Positions 7,764-15,598 of a stretch of 33,921 bases of DNA are shown here, in pieces; within the stretch, counting starts at the first letter, position 1; each line of letters opens with the position of its first letter. Under the pieces are notes generated by a model. The model had not been told where the DNA came from, searched no databases, and saw only the letters and a program-made list of their open reading frames with translations. Made by a program: the position numbers and the translations under genes. The stretch lies in contig NZ_JAQZBC010000020.1 of NCBI RefSeq assembly GCF_029239295.1, positions 1 through 33,921 of the forward strand, written 5' to 3'. This stretch comes from Sphingomonas sp. Lineage in GTDB: Bacteria > Pseudomonadota > Alphaproteobacteria > Sphingomonadales > Sphingomonadaceae.

Positions 7764-8090
7764 CTAAGTCGCCGGGGAGACCGCTTCCTTCGCGGCCTTC
7801 GGCAGCAAAAAATCCATCACCTCGCCGCCGAGCTGCATGAGATCGGCGGGATCAAGGCGCGCGATGTCGGCCTTGTGCAGGACCGGCATGGTGATGCGCG
7901 GCAGGAGGGTTTCGAGGGCGCCATAGTCGAGCTGCGACAGCGCCATCAGGGTCAGGCCGCGCAGCTCGCCTGCGTTCGGCTTGCGGACCTGCACGGTGGT
8001 GATCGGGTCGGCGCCGGGACGATCGAGCGGCACGTCGAGGGCGACAGTGGCGAGGCTGGTCGAAGCGGCAAGGGTGGCAATGTCGGTCAT
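7764..8090 (-). CDS. E: tail assembly chaperone E
   Basis: This frame encodes P2 gpE-like tail assembly protein, about 108 residues from ATG 8090 (M-T-D-I-A-T-L-A-A-S). A GTG at 8132 would add 14 residues of poor composition. The middle region L-R-G-L-T-L-M-A-L-S-Q-L-D and D-L-M-Q-L-G-G-E-V-M-D-F-L are typical of small tail assembly chaperones. Near the end it carries the codons GAT TTT TTG, a classic slippery site, followed in the zero frame by a stop at 7764-7766. It lies between the tube gene FII and the tape measure, the universal place for this chaperone pair. Confidence 0.85.
   Translation of the reverse strand: MTDIATLAASTSLATVALDVPLDRPGADPITTVQVRKPNAGELRGLTLMALSQLDYGALETLLPRITMPVLHKADIARLDPADLMQLGGEVMDFLLPKAAKEAVSPAT
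7806..7812 (-). promoter_or_regulatory. -1 ribosomal frameshift site T-TTT-TTG (E/E')
   Basis: On the minus strand the heptamer TTTTTTG is phased T TTT TTG in the E frame, the same heptamer and phase known for P2 E/E'. A -1 slip here moves ribosomes past the E stop (7764-7766) into the E' frame, which is open to its own stop at 7639-7641. This would yield one E-E' fusion from 8090 to 7639. Confidence 0.85.
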
Positions 8091-8160
8091 GGTGGCGGCT
8101 TTCGCTGGATCGGGAAACGGCGCCGGCGACACGGGGTCGCCGGCGGTCAGGTGGGAGAGG

Positions 8161-8673
8161 TCAGTAGAGGCCGATCGCCGCGCGCAGCTCGGCGCGACGG
8201 TCGACGCCGTCGACGATCAGGATGCCGGCGAGGACGTCGGCCTCGATCACGGTGACGCCGTTCCAATCGAGCTTGTAATAAGCCACGGCGGTCTTGACCT
8301 TGAACTCGCCGCCCTCGCCGAGCTTCTGCTCGCCCATGTCGATCTCTTCATGGCGACCGCGGATCATCACCTCGACGGAATCCACCGCGCCGTTGTCGTC
8401 CTGCTGATAGGCGCAGGCGAAGCGCAGGCCGATGCCGTCGACCCGCGTGACGCCATATTGCGACAGGACATCGCGCATCGGCCCGCCGAGCGTCCATTCG
8501 GCCTCCATCGCCTCGCTGCCGAGGTCGACCTTCACGGTGCCGTCCATGCCACCGCCGCGCCAGTCGTCGAGCTTGCGGGTGAGCTTGGGCAGGGTGAACG
8601 ATGCGACCTGGCCGATGTACGGCCCGCCGCTGTTGAACAGCATCAGATCCTTGAGCTTACGGGGCATCCCCAT
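8161..8673 (-). CDS. FII: major tail tube protein FII
   Basis: This 170-aa protein is P2 FII-like, the subunit that stacks into the inner tail tube. The start at ATG 8673 (M-G-M-P-R-K-L-K-D-L) is chosen because AAGGAA precedes it at the right distance and because FII proteins begin with this M-P-R-K-L-K motif; the reading frame is open further upstream but overlaps FI in another frame. Characteristic segments include an early L-P-K-L-T-R-K-L, G-G-M-D-G-T-V-K-V-D, and R-G-R-H-E-E-I-D-M-G. It lies 41 bases downstream of FI, as in P2. Confidence 0.92.
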   Translation of the reverse strand: MGMPRKLKDLMLFNSGGPYIGQVASFTLPKLTRKLDDWRGGGMDGTVKVDLGSEAMEAEWTLGGPMRDVLSQYGVTRVDGIGLRFACAYQQDDNGAVDSVEVMIRGRHEEIDMGEQKLGEGGEFKVKTAVAYYKLDWNGVTVIEADVLAGILIVDGVDRRAELRAAIGLY

Positions 8674-8714
8674 GGCGTGTTCCTTCGATGGTAGAGGGGG
8701 AGTGGCGGCCGGGA

Positions 8715-9884
8715 TCAGCCGTTGGCGACCAGGGCGGCGAAGTCGGCGAAGAACTCGTCCGAGATCTCCTGCTCGAACGCGAGGTGCTCCAGCGGCGGGA
8801 CCGGCGTGTAGCGGTAGCTGATCAGCAGCTTGCCCTGCTTCAGCGTGTCGACCGGGTTCTTGTCGGCGCGGAACTCGGCGACGGCGCCGAGGATCTTGCC
8901 CTCGCGCTTCAGCTCGCGGAACTTGGCATTGATCTCCTCGACGATGTCCTTGGCGAGGCTGGGCGTCAGCGGCTTGTCCATCGCCCACAGCATGCCGGCG
9001 ACGATGCTGTCTGCGAGGATCTGCGCGGTGCGGGTCGCGCTTTCGAAGGTGAAGGCGCTTGCCGGATCCGCGCAGGTGCGGTTGCCCCAGAAGCGCAGCT
9101 CGCCCGCCAGGCGCACGATCGTCGTCACCTGCGCCGCGTTCAGGATATTGGCGTCACAGTCCGGATCCTGAATGTCGAACTGGACGTCTTTGGTGAGGCC
9201 ATCGACGCCAGCGACCGGTACGTTGGACAGCGTCTTGTGCCAGCCCTGCGTCTGGTCGATCGCGGCACGCAAACCGAGAGCACGCGCTACGGCGAAGCTG
9301 GGCACGTCGGCGCCGTTCAGGCCGAGCGGCGCGGTGAAGTCCGGCCAGATCAGCATCAGCTCGCGCTGATCGAAGTTCGCGCGATAGGCGGCGACCTGCT
9401 GCCGATCGGCGCCGATTGCTGCGGCATAGGCCATGGCGCGCAGCCGCTTGGCGACGTCGGCCAGCGCCTCTGCGACATCCTCGGTATCGAGGCCGGGCGC
9501 ACCGATGATGCGCGGGCGAACGCCAATCTGCGCCTCGGCCGCGAGCAGTGCCTGCAGGCCGGTCTTTACGCCGTTGACGTCGGCGCCGATCACCGCTGCC
9601 TCGGTCGCCTCGGCATCGGCGCCGGGCGCGACGCGCACGACGACAACGGTGGTGCGGACCTGATCGGCAATAGCCTCCAGCGCAGCTCGAAGCGTGCCGG
9701 TCGCGCCGGCAGCGGCGATGGCATCACCAAGGACAGTGACCTTGACCGGCGTGTCGAGCGGGAAGACGGCCGCGTCAGCAGCGGGCGCTGTCGCGACCAG
9801 GCCGATGACGGCGGTGGCGACGGTGGCGATGGTGCGGCGCGAGCCGGGCACCTCGGTGACGGAAATACCGTGGAAGAACGACAT
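8715..9884 (-). CDS. FI: tail sheath protein FI
   Basis: This 389-aa protein is the contractile tail sheath subunit of the P2 FI type. Typical features are the start M-S-F-F-H-G-I-S-V-T-E-V, an N-terminal P-L-D-T-P-V-K-V-T segment, a W-P-D-F central motif, G-L-R-A-A-I-D-Q-T-Q-G-W-H-K-T-L-S-N, and a C-terminal F-R-A-D-K-N-P-V-D-T-L-K-Q-G-K-L region followed by an F-E-Q-E-I-S-D-E-F-F-A end. An AAAGGAT ribosome site lies just upstream. Its presence shows the phage is a myovirus with a contractile tail. Confidence 0.94.
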   Translation of the reverse strand: MSFFHGISVTEVPGSRRTIATVATAVIGLVATAPAADAAVFPLDTPVKVTVLGDAIAAAGATGTLRAALEAIADQVRTTVVVVRVAPGADAEATEAAVIGADVNGVKTGLQALLAAEAQIGVRPRIIGAPGLDTEDVAEALADVAKRLRAMAYAAAIGADRQQVAAYRANFDQRELMLIWPDFTAPLGLNGADVPSFAVARALGLRAAIDQTQGWHKTLSNVPVAGVDGLTKDVQFDIQDPDCDANILNAAQVTTIVRLAGELRFWGNRTCADPASAFTFESATRTAQILADSIVAGMLWAMDKPLTPSLAKDIVEEINAKFRELKREGKILGAVAEFRADKNPVDTLKQGKLLISYRYTPVPPLEHLAFEQEISDEFFADFAALVANG

Positions 9885-9897
9885 CGCGAGGATCCTT

Positions 9898-10263
9898 TCA
9901 GACGAGCGCGCTGAGCGCGGAGAGGGGAGTGGAGAAGGCGAAGGCGGCGGATGGGCCGACGACGTCGTTGCGGCGCCCGGTGACGATGAGGCGGGCGCTG
10001 CAGGAGGCGTCGCCGGGTTCGAGCGCGATCCGATCGATCCGGGCGCGGCGCTCCTGGCGCAGCAGCGACAGGGCGGCGGCAGCGAAGACGCGGATCCGCG
10101 TCAGATCATTGAGCGGCTGATCGAGCAGCTCGGGAATGCGCGAGCCGTAATCGCGCCGGCCGACGCGGGTGCCCAGCGGCGTACCGAGGATATCGGCGAT
10201 TGACTGGCGCAGATGGTCGGCGCCCTCGATCTGCTTGCCGGTGGTGCGATCCATGCCGATCAT
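9898..10263 (-). CDS. W: baseplate assembly protein W (gp25-like)
   Basis: This 121-aa protein is P2 gpW, homologous to T4 gp25, a baseplate wedge component. The start ATG 10263 (M-I-G-M-D-R-T-T-G-K) follows a consensus GGAGG. The hallmark segment is I-A-D-I-L-G-T-P-L-G-T-R-V-G-R-R-D-Y-G-S with P-L-N-D downstream, diagnostic of the gp25/W family. The ribosome site is enclosed in a perfect 10-bp hairpin (10271-10293), so its translation may be controlled. It lies between spike gene V and sheath gene FI. Confidence 0.92.
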   Translation of the reverse strand: MIGMDRTTGKQIEGADHLRQSIADILGTPLGTRVGRRDYGSRIPELLDQPLNDLTRIRVFAAAALSLLRQERRARIDRIALEPGDASCSARLIVTGRRNDVVGPSAAFAFSTPLSALSALV

Positions 10264-10270
10264 GGCACGT

Positions 10271-10293
10271 CCTCCAAAGTGGTACTTTGGAGG
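10271..10293 (-). promoter_or_regulatory. hairpin sequestering the W ribosome-binding site
   Basis: CCTCCAAAGT (10271-10280) is followed after three bases by its perfect complement ACTTTGGAGG (10284-10293). In the minus-strand transcript the arm nearest the start codon contains the GGAGG Shine-Dalgarno sequence of W, paired with CCUCC in the other arm. With a 3-base loop and 10 pairs the structure should form readily and lower W initiation unless opened by ribosomes or a factor. There is no U-run, so it is not an intrinsic terminator. Confidence 0.7.
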
Positions 10294-10315
10294 AGGAAGA
10301 AGGCGGGAAGGCCGA

Positions 10316-10867
10316 TCATTGCGGTGGACCCGAAACGGCGCCGCCTGCCTGGACATTGGTGTGCTTGTGGCTCTTGAGGCTCTTGCCGTCCGCTACGACG
10401 TCATCGGTGGCCGTCATCTTGCCCTGCAGGTCGATGTCGCCCTCGATCTTGACGGGGCCGACCAGGCGAATGCCGCCCGGCGCCTCGATCAGCGCCTTGC
10501 CGCCATCAGGCATCACCGCGTTGAGCGTGTGGCTTTCGGGGTTGTAGAGGATCCGCGCGCCGTCCTCGAACTCGATCAGGGTCGAGCCGTCGTTTGCGGG
10601 ATGCGGGCTGGCGTCAGAGCTGAGACTGCCGACGACGATCGCACGCTCGGTATCCGCCTCCGGCGCCAGCACCAGCACCTGTTCGCCGACGCTGGGGGGC
10701 GACCAGACGCGCGTGTTGCCGACACGGCTGCATAGCCATGGGATATCGCCGGTCGTCAGCTCATCGGCAATCTGCACACGGCACGTGCCGTTCGCGAGAT
10801 CGACGGACGCAATGGTGCCTTCGCGGGCAAGATCGCCGATCAGGCGCTGGGTATCGCGGGGATCCAT
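10316..10867 (-). CDS. V: baseplate spike protein V
   Basis: This protein, about 183 residues from ATG 10867, is the P2 gpV-type central spike that tips the baseplate and pierces the host outer membrane. The N-terminal OB-fold region (about 15-100) shows I-P-W-L-C-S-R-V-G-N-T-R-V-W and P-S-V-G-E-Q-V-L-V-L-A-P, both typical. The end carries S-H-K-H-T and G-x-x-S-G-P-P; in P2 V this H-x-H motif binds iron at the spike apex. Upstream in-frame GTG 10888 and ATG 10879 are possible starts, but 10867 gives the N-terminal length seen in P2 V. It is the first gene after the palindrome at 10905-10941, at the head of the V-W-FI-FII-E-T-U-D unit. Confidence 0.9.
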   Translation of the reverse strand: MDPRDTQRLIGDLAREGTIASVDLANGTCRVQIADELTTGDIPWLCSRVGNTRVWSPPSVGEQVLVLAPEADTERAIVVGSLSSDASPHPANDGSTLIEFEDGARILYNPESHTLNAVMPDGGKALIEAPGGIRLVGPVKIEGDIDLQGKMTATDDVVADGKSLKSHKHTNVQAGGAVSGPPQ

Positions 10868-10904
10868 GACCGCGACCATGCGCGGCACGTTCGCGAGTGC
10901 GAGT

Positions 10905-10941
10905 GGCCGGTCGTGTAGAAAGCTATTCTACACGACCGGCC
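10905..10941. promoter_or_regulatory. late-operon palindrome, copy A (before V)
   Basis: Two 16-base arms, 10905-10920 and 10926-10941, are perfect reverse complements around a 5-base centre. The inner 25 bases (10911-10935) have the form TCGTGTAGAA-N5-TTCTACACGA, repeated at 15284-15308 and 25015-25039. It lies between the fibre gene's stop and the start of V and contains TGT-N13-ACA. That is close to the TGT-N12-ACA dyad bound by P2 Ogr/Delta activators upstream of late promoters (recalled from the literature). No U-run follows, so a plain terminator is unlikely. Confidence 0.8.
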
Positions 10942-10954
10942 TGCGGTTTTGTCG

Positions 10955-12715
10955 TCAGGCCGCTTCCAGCGCCTTCTCCAATCGGCTCAGGCGTTCGGCG
11001 TTGGCGGCGGCGAGGAACAGGGCGAGTTGCCCGATACGCAAACCGTAGCGGTTGCCCGCTAGGCGGGCGAGGCGCTCGCCATCCTTCACCAAGCCATCGA
11101 CTTCCAGCTCGATCTCCCTGAACTCGAAAACGGGAACGCCGATCGCGTCCTCTTCGTCGTTGGCCGGGTTCTTCGTGCCATACTCACGCACGCCGGTGTC
11201 GACCGGCACGGTGACCAGCTTCTTGACGCGACCAGGGACCATGACGTCTTCGAAGCCGTCATCCCAATGGTCGTAACACAGGAAGGCATGTCTGAAGCTG
11301 GGGTGTTCGCCAGGTGCCGGTCGCGTTTCGAGCCCTTCGTCATAGAAGATCTCGATGATATCCTGCGCCTTCGCACCAAAGTGGACGCGAGCAGCGTCTT
11401 CGCCCTTCGCCTTGATCTGGTCGAGCCATTGATAGAGCCCCATCTGCGCACTGATGCGCCGAGCGGCACGCAGATGCGCCTCGCTCATCCTGCCGCGCCA
11501 CATCTTTGCACGCGCGTCTGAGGTGTTGATGGTGCCGCTGGCCGCGTAGACGGTCGAAAAGCGAGCGCCGGGGCCGCCCAGGCTACGCTCCGCATCAGCG
11601 GTCGGAACGATGTTGCCGCTGGTAGCAATGTCGCCGTCGAAGCGCGCGGCACGGTTGTATCGTCCGCCTGCTGCCTGCGCGAACAGGCCGGTATTGAGGT
11701 CGTTGTCTCCAAAGCAGCCGATGACGGTGCCGTAACCGCTGGATCCACCACCGGCATTGTTGACGATCGTCAGCCCGGTCGCTTCCACCGAACCACGCAC
11801 GTTCGCCGTGAGCGTGATCGCAGCACCGGTCATCGGCGCTGCACCGGTGAGTGGCGTGCCCGGCGCTACAATCACGTCCAGCCCGCTAAGCATGCCGGTT
11901 CGCTCGCCCCCTTTCAGGATCTGAACACGGGTAACGATGCCAGCGGTGACGTTCTGCCGCTCGAACGTATTTGACACGGCAGACCGGGTGTTCGCGGCCG
12001 TCGTGCTGACAATACCGGCGCCCTCTTCGCTGATATTGTCAACCACCAGCGCCGGGCCGATCCCGCTCGGCCCGCCGGCAACTCCAGTAACGTTCTGCTT
12101 GATCGCGCGGATGGCGGCTCCGGTACCCGAACTCGCAAAGTTGCCGAGCAGGCCGAAGCCATCACCGCTGCCCACGCGGTTCCCCGAGGCGCCTCCGCCA
12201 GGACCGTCCTCATATTTGTTGAACACCCCGGCGAACGACCGGCCCTTGCCATTGGCTGCGGCGCCGAAGGCGCCCCCCGTGGTGACGTCCTTGCCCGCGG
12301 AGTAGAGGATGTGGATCGGGTACGCGCCGCTGCCTTCGCCGTCCGCCGCCATGTGAAGCAGCATGCCGTCTCGCTGCTGACCCAATACGGATTCAAAGAA
12401 GAACTCGAGCGAGGCGCTGCCCTGACCGGGATCAGGCACGATCGATCGAAAAGGGGCGCCGGCACGAAGCGCGCCGAGCTTGTCCGCGATGTTGGCTGCG
12501 TCGTCGCTGCTGATCGTGTCGGCCGTGACGGATTCAAAGCCGAGCGGCCCGCTGGGATCGCCCTTGTCACCTTTGTAATAGTTTGGGAGCGAGGCGGCGA
12601 TCGCCGTGGAGAGCATGAGCATCGAGAGACGCTTGGTGATCCGGCTCTGCACGACGGGGAACTGGACGTCTTCCGCGAGATCATTGACGATCGGCAGCGC
12701 CGAGATCTTGGCCAT
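10955..12715 (-). CDS. tail fibre with S74 self-cleaving chaperone domain
   Basis: This 586-aa protein has a short N-terminal region, a long Gly/Ala/Thr-rich middle of the kind that forms beta-helical trimers, and a C-terminal peptidase S74 (endosialidase-type intramolecular chaperone) domain. The S74 motif is T-S-D-A-R-A-K, with Ser399 the predicted nucleophile and cleavage just before it, releasing ~188 residues. The Lys two positions after the Arg also fits. The C-terminal end (L-A-A-A-N-A-E-R-L-S-R-L-E-K-A-L-E) is a heptad coiled coil typical of S74 tails. It follows the collar fibre gene with three bases between stop and start. P2 G, the separate fibre assembly chaperone, is not found, which fits self-chaperoning. 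Probable receptor-binding component. Confidence 0.85.
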   Translation of the reverse strand: MAKISALPIVNDLAEDVQFPVVQSRITKRLSMLMLSTAIAASLPNYYKGDKGDPSGPLGFESVTADTISSDDAANIADKLGALRAGAPFRSIVPDPGQGSASLEFFFESVLGQQRDGMLLHMAADGEGSGAYPIHILYSAGKDVTTGGAFGAAANGKGRSFAGVFNKYEDGPGGGASGNRVGSGDGFGLLGNFASSGTGAAIRAIKQNVTGVAGGPSGIGPALVVDNISEEGAGIVSTTAANTRSAVSNTFERQNVTAGIVTRVQILKGGERTGMLSGLDVIVAPGTPLTGAAPMTGAAITLTANVRGSVEATGLTIVNNAGGGSSGYGTVIGCFGDNDLNTGLFAQAAGGRYNRAARFDGDIATSGNIVPTADAERSLGGPGARFSTVYAASGTINTSDARAKMWRGRMSEAHLRAARRISAQMGLYQWLDQIKAKGEDAARVHFGAKAQDIIEIFYDEGLETRPAPGEHPSFRHAFLCYDHWDDGFEDVMVPGRVKKLVTVPVDTGVREYGTKNPANDEEDAIGVPVFEFREIELEVDGLVKDGERLARLAGNRYGLRIGQLALFLAAANAERLSRLEKALEAA

Positions 12716-12718
12716 GAG

Positions 12719-13705
12719 TCAAACCTTCATGATGTAGAACAGCGACATGGACGGCTGCGTCACGTCGACGGTGTGATCGTGCGCGCCCGCCTCGGCGGAC
12801 GCGCCGGCGAGCGTTGCGGTGTGTGAGTGACCGGGATCGAGGAGCTGAACCGAACGAACGGAATCGCCGGTGCCCCCGCCGGCGGTGTCGTTCTTCAGCG
12901 TGGTGTTAAGTGACACGAGGCTTTCGACGTTGGCGGTGGTGCCGGTGACTTCCACCTGATGCGCATGTGCGCCGGCCTGTGCGGTGCGCTGTTGCGTCGC
13001 ACCGAAACGCTCACCAGCCGGGCGATCGCCCGCGCCGACGATCACGAGGCCGCGCAGATCCGGCGTCGTGACAATGCCCTCGCCATCGCTGCGTTCGACT
13101 GCTCGCCCATCGCAGATGGCCCAGCCGACGGGAGTGTCGTTATCGTCTCCGTACCAGATGCTGATCATGCCGATCGGGAGCATGCGCCGCAGCTCTGCCG
13201 GCGTGACGACCGTCGAGCTCGACGTTCCCTCCTCGACCTCATCGGGGGTCGCCAGGCGAACCACGCCCATCCGCTGTGTCGTCGCCGGTGGATTTAGGAA
13301 GTTGGTGTCGCCGAAGCGCAAATCGCTGATGTCCCCAGTGGGGAAGCCGATGTCGATCGCGGCGAGAAGCGCGGCGCGCGGCGACTTTTCGAACAACGGA
13401 TCTTCTTGGCCGTAGGCAGCAAACAGCGTACCATCGCCGAGGAACAAGCCGAAGCCATGGGCGTGGTAGCTGGCGTCGCTGTCATCACGAATGATCATGT
13501 GAACGACATTGTCGCCGACCTGCTCGCCGGAGATTGTCTGCAGCCGCTCGAACTCGCCAGGCAGTGCGTCAAGCGTCGGCGCCGGAACGAACGGCGCGTC
13601 AGTCAGACCTACGGACATGATGGAAAGGTCGATGTCGTCGGCCAGCTGCGCCGCGGTGAACCGTTCCAGCCCTGCCCGGGTGATGGTGAGGATCAATCTG
13701 CTCAT
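12719..13705 (-). CDS. H: tail fibre / tail collar protein (H-like)
   Basis: This 328-aa protein starts at ATG 13705 (M-S-R-L-I-L-T-I-T-R-A-G) with GAGGAA upstream; it overlaps the I stop by four bases. The N-terminal ~150 residues match the tail-collar fibre N-terminal family that attaches P2 gpH-type fibres to the baseplate (G-F-G-L-F-L-G-D-G-T-L-F-A-A-Y motif). Residues about 180-235 match the phage tail collar domain (P-I-G-M-I-S-I-W-Y-G, G-W-A-I-C-D-G, T-P-D-L-R-G-L). The C-terminal part has H-x-H pairs (A-H-A-H, H-S-H, A-H-D-H-T) often seen in metal-binding fibre tips. It is shorter than P2 H (about 670 aa). Confidence 0.85.
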   Translation of the reverse strand: MSRLILTITRAGLERFTAAQLADDIDLSIMSVGLTDAPFVPAPTLDALPGEFERLQTISGEQVGDNVVHMIIRDDSDASYHAHGFGLFLGDGTLFAAYGQEDPLFEKSPRAALLAAIDIGFPTGDISDLRFGDTNFLNPPATTQRMGVVRLATPDEVEEGTSSSTVVTPAELRRMLPIGMISIWYGDDNDTPVGWAICDGRAVERSDGEGIVTTPDLRGLVIVGAGDRPAGERFGATQQRTAQAGAHAHQVEVTGTTANVESLVSLNTTLKNDTAGGGTGDSVRSVQLLDPGHSHTATLAGASAEAGAHDHTVDVTQPSMSLFYIMKV

Positions 13706-14346
13706 TGGATGTTCCTCAGCAAGGAGCCGGTTTCGGTTTCGAGCGGCTCGCCCTGTTCGGTCTGCAGACAGGCATCCCAATCGAGCGAGGTGTCGACGAT
13801 CAGATCAGTGGCATCGCGCGTGTAGGAGACGAGGCGACCTGCGCCCTGAATGCCGACCGCTCCGCCCGCGAACAGCGTCTGCACCACGCGCAAATGCTCG
13901 CGGAGCGGTTTGACACGACCGACCTCGGCAATGATCTCGTCGATGATCGCAGCGCTGGCGCGCTTGCCGCCCGCCGCCCTGGCGATCTCCACCAGTGGCA
14001 CATGCACCTCGAAGACGTGTGGCGGCAGGCGGGCGGGATCCTCGTGCCATTCAACGATGGTGGCGAGCCGATCGAGCCGGGCGAGCACCATCTCAACCGA
14101 TCGCCGTGTGCCCTTGATCCGGTGGAGCGCGATCGATTCCGCGACTGCCTGGCGCTTCAGCGCCTCTGGCCATGTCGCATCCCAGCTATCGACCGAGAGG
14201 CCGAACGCGAGCCATGGCAATACGCTGGCGGCGATGGTCTGCGGATTGACCAGCGTGTCGATCGGCGCGGTGACATCGCTCAGCCGGGCAATGCCATGCT
14301 CCAGCGCACGTTCAAGCCGGGTCGCATTGGGCGGCAGCAGGCTCAT
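13702..14346 (-). CDS. I: baseplate protein I
   Basis: This 214-aa protein starts at ATG 14346 (M-S-L-L-P-P-N-A-T-R-L-E-R-A-L-E), overlapping J by four bases (ATGA). It matches P2 gpI, a baseplate wedge component that connects to the fibres: L-L-P-P-N at the N-terminus, L-P-W-L-A-F-G-L-S-V-D-S-W, and H-R-I-K-G-T-R-R-S-V-E are family hallmarks. Order J-I-H is as in P2, with tight coupling on both sides. Confidence 0.92.
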   Translation of the reverse strand: MSLLPPNATRLERALEHGIARLSDVTAPIDTLVNPQTIAASVLPWLAFGLSVDSWDATWPEALKRQAVAESIALHRIKGTRRSVEMVLARLDRLATIVEWHEDPARLPPHVFEVHVPLVEIARAAGGKRASAAIIDEIIAEVGRVKPLREHLRVVQTLFAGGAVGIQGAGRLVSYTRDATDLIVDTSLDWDACLQTEQGEPLETETGSLLRNIQ

Positions 14347-15236
14347 GCCGCGTAGCCGCCATGCGAAACGTCGATCGCAATGGGCCAAGCCGCTTCGGTC
14401 GCATCACAGATAACGTCAGCGGCTGGGCTGGCGAGATCCACGCGATGCACGCCAGCGACGGAAAGGGCGGCAATGATGCCTGAGCGCGTGATTGACCGAC
14501 CGAGCTTGCGGTTCTCCGCATTGAAACCGGCCAGTGCCCTGCGCGCCTCGTCCAGCACGATCGAGATGTCGGGACCGGAATAGGTGATCAGCACTGCGCG
14601 GATCTCAAAATTGCGGATCGTGGCCGAGGTGGTCGTGACAGCATCGCCGAGCGGCCTGATCGCTGGACTGTTCACGACGGCGTCGACGGCATCGACGAGC
14701 TGGGCCGAGGCAGTGCCGTCGCCTTGCGTCGACAATATTGAGACGCGCACGACGCCAGGCGCGGGCGAGCTGGCGGTCGCGTCGAGCACTTCGGCGCTCG
14801 CGCCCTTGGCGTGGGCGACATAGGCCAGCTCGGGCCCGGCGCTGGAGAAGCTTTCGGGAGCAAGCACGATGCGCTGACGAAAGGCCTCGTCAGCCTCCAT
14901 CACTGCGGGGCGGCCCGGGGCCGGGTCGGCCGGCGCAATGGTGAGGCGAGCGACACCGACCAAGGCGCCGAGGTGATCGAGCGCGAGCCCGGTGGCATAG
15001 GCGACGAGCAGCTGCAGCGCGCCATCCTGAAAGGCGCCGCGGATCAGGAACTCGCGGTAGGCCGCGACCTGAAGCACCTTGACCGCAGGGTCGCTGTCGA
15101 TTGTCGCATCGAACGCCGGCATCAGCTGCTGCACAGCAGCGATCATATCGGTGAGGATCTGCTCGAAGGTGCGCTGCTCGACGATGGTCGGCGCAGCCAA
15201 GCGCGAAAGATCAACGGTGGAGGAGCTGGCGGCCAT
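14343..15236 (-). CDS. J: baseplate wedge protein J
   Basis: This protein is about 297 residues from ATG 15236 (M-A-A-S-S-S-T-V-D-L-S-R-L-A-A-P). It belongs to the P2 gpJ / T4 gp6-like baseplate J family, which forms the wedge ring of contractile tails. Supporting segments are V-D-L-S-R-L-A-A-P at the start, A-A-Y-R-E-F-L-I-R-G, Y-A-T-G-L-A-L-D-H-L-G, and P-E-S-F-S-S-A-G-P-E-L-A-Y-V-A-H-A. In-frame starts at 15248 and 15260 exist; 15236 agrees best with the P2 N-terminus. It is the first gene after the palindrome at 15284-15308. Confidence 0.9.
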   Translation of the reverse strand: MAASSSTVDLSRLAAPTIVEQRTFEQILTDMIAAVQQLMPAFDATIDSDPAVKVLQVAAYREFLIRGAFQDGALQLLVAYATGLALDHLGALVGVARLTIAPADPAPGRPAVMEADEAFRQRIVLAPESFSSAGPELAYVAHAKGASAEVLDATASSPAPGVVRVSILSTQGDGTASAQLVDAVDAVVNSPAIRPLGDAVTTTSATIRNFEIRAVLITYSGPDISIVLDEARRALAGFNAENRKLGRSITRSGIIAALSVAGVHRVDLASPAADVICDATEAAWPIAIDVSHGGYAA

Positions 15237-15283
15237 GATGCCGGCCATGTCGTGCGGCACGCGCGCGCCTGGCTATGCCGCGC

Positions 15284-15308
15284 TCGTGTAGAATGGCTTT
15301 CTACATGA
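15284..15308. promoter_or_regulatory. late-operon palindrome, copy B (before J)
   Basis: TCGTGTAGAA (15284-15293), five central bases, then TTCTACATGA (15299-15308), with one mismatch in the outer arm relative to copies A and C. It contains TGT-N13-ACA. The centre lies 60 bases before the preferred J start codon. It is the only conserved element in the gap between J and the opposite-strand island, so it is the probable control site of the J-I-H-fibre unit. Confidence 0.75.
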
Positions 15309-15430
15309 CTAACATAAAGGCTGGTTAAGCGGTCCGGCAGCTACCCCCCAACATCGGCCGCCCGCTATGCGCGGTGCTCATCCCAAAAGCGGCCGGCCGA
15401 AATCCACTCAGTCCCCGGCGTTAGCGGCGC

Positions 15431-15490
15431 TTTTCAGCGTTCCAACTCGCGTAAAGCTGCGTCGAGCCTGCAATGCATGTAAACTGAAAA
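15431..15490. repeat. 60-bp repeat type 1, copy a
   Basis: This segment matches 16283-16342 with about 49 of 60 bases identical. It is bounded by TTTTCAG and CTGAAAA, which form an inverted repeat. It lies upstream of the lipoprotein gene, whose downstream side carries the second copy. The remainder of the 15309-15598 gap shows no gene; a strong promoter could not be picked out. Confidence 0.7.
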
Positions 15491-15598
15491 GGGGGCGGAG
15501 TTGCGCTCGAAGGTGCACGTGTCTTTAACGGTTCGCACGCACCGTAGCGCACGCCGTTGCGGAACGCGCCCGGCATACAGGCAGGAATTTGAGCAGGA

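Noticed and set aside
10905..10941. Palindrome A as an intrinsic terminator
   Set aside because: No T-run follows in either direction, and the same sequence recurs between the divergent genes O and P, where a terminator would make no sense.
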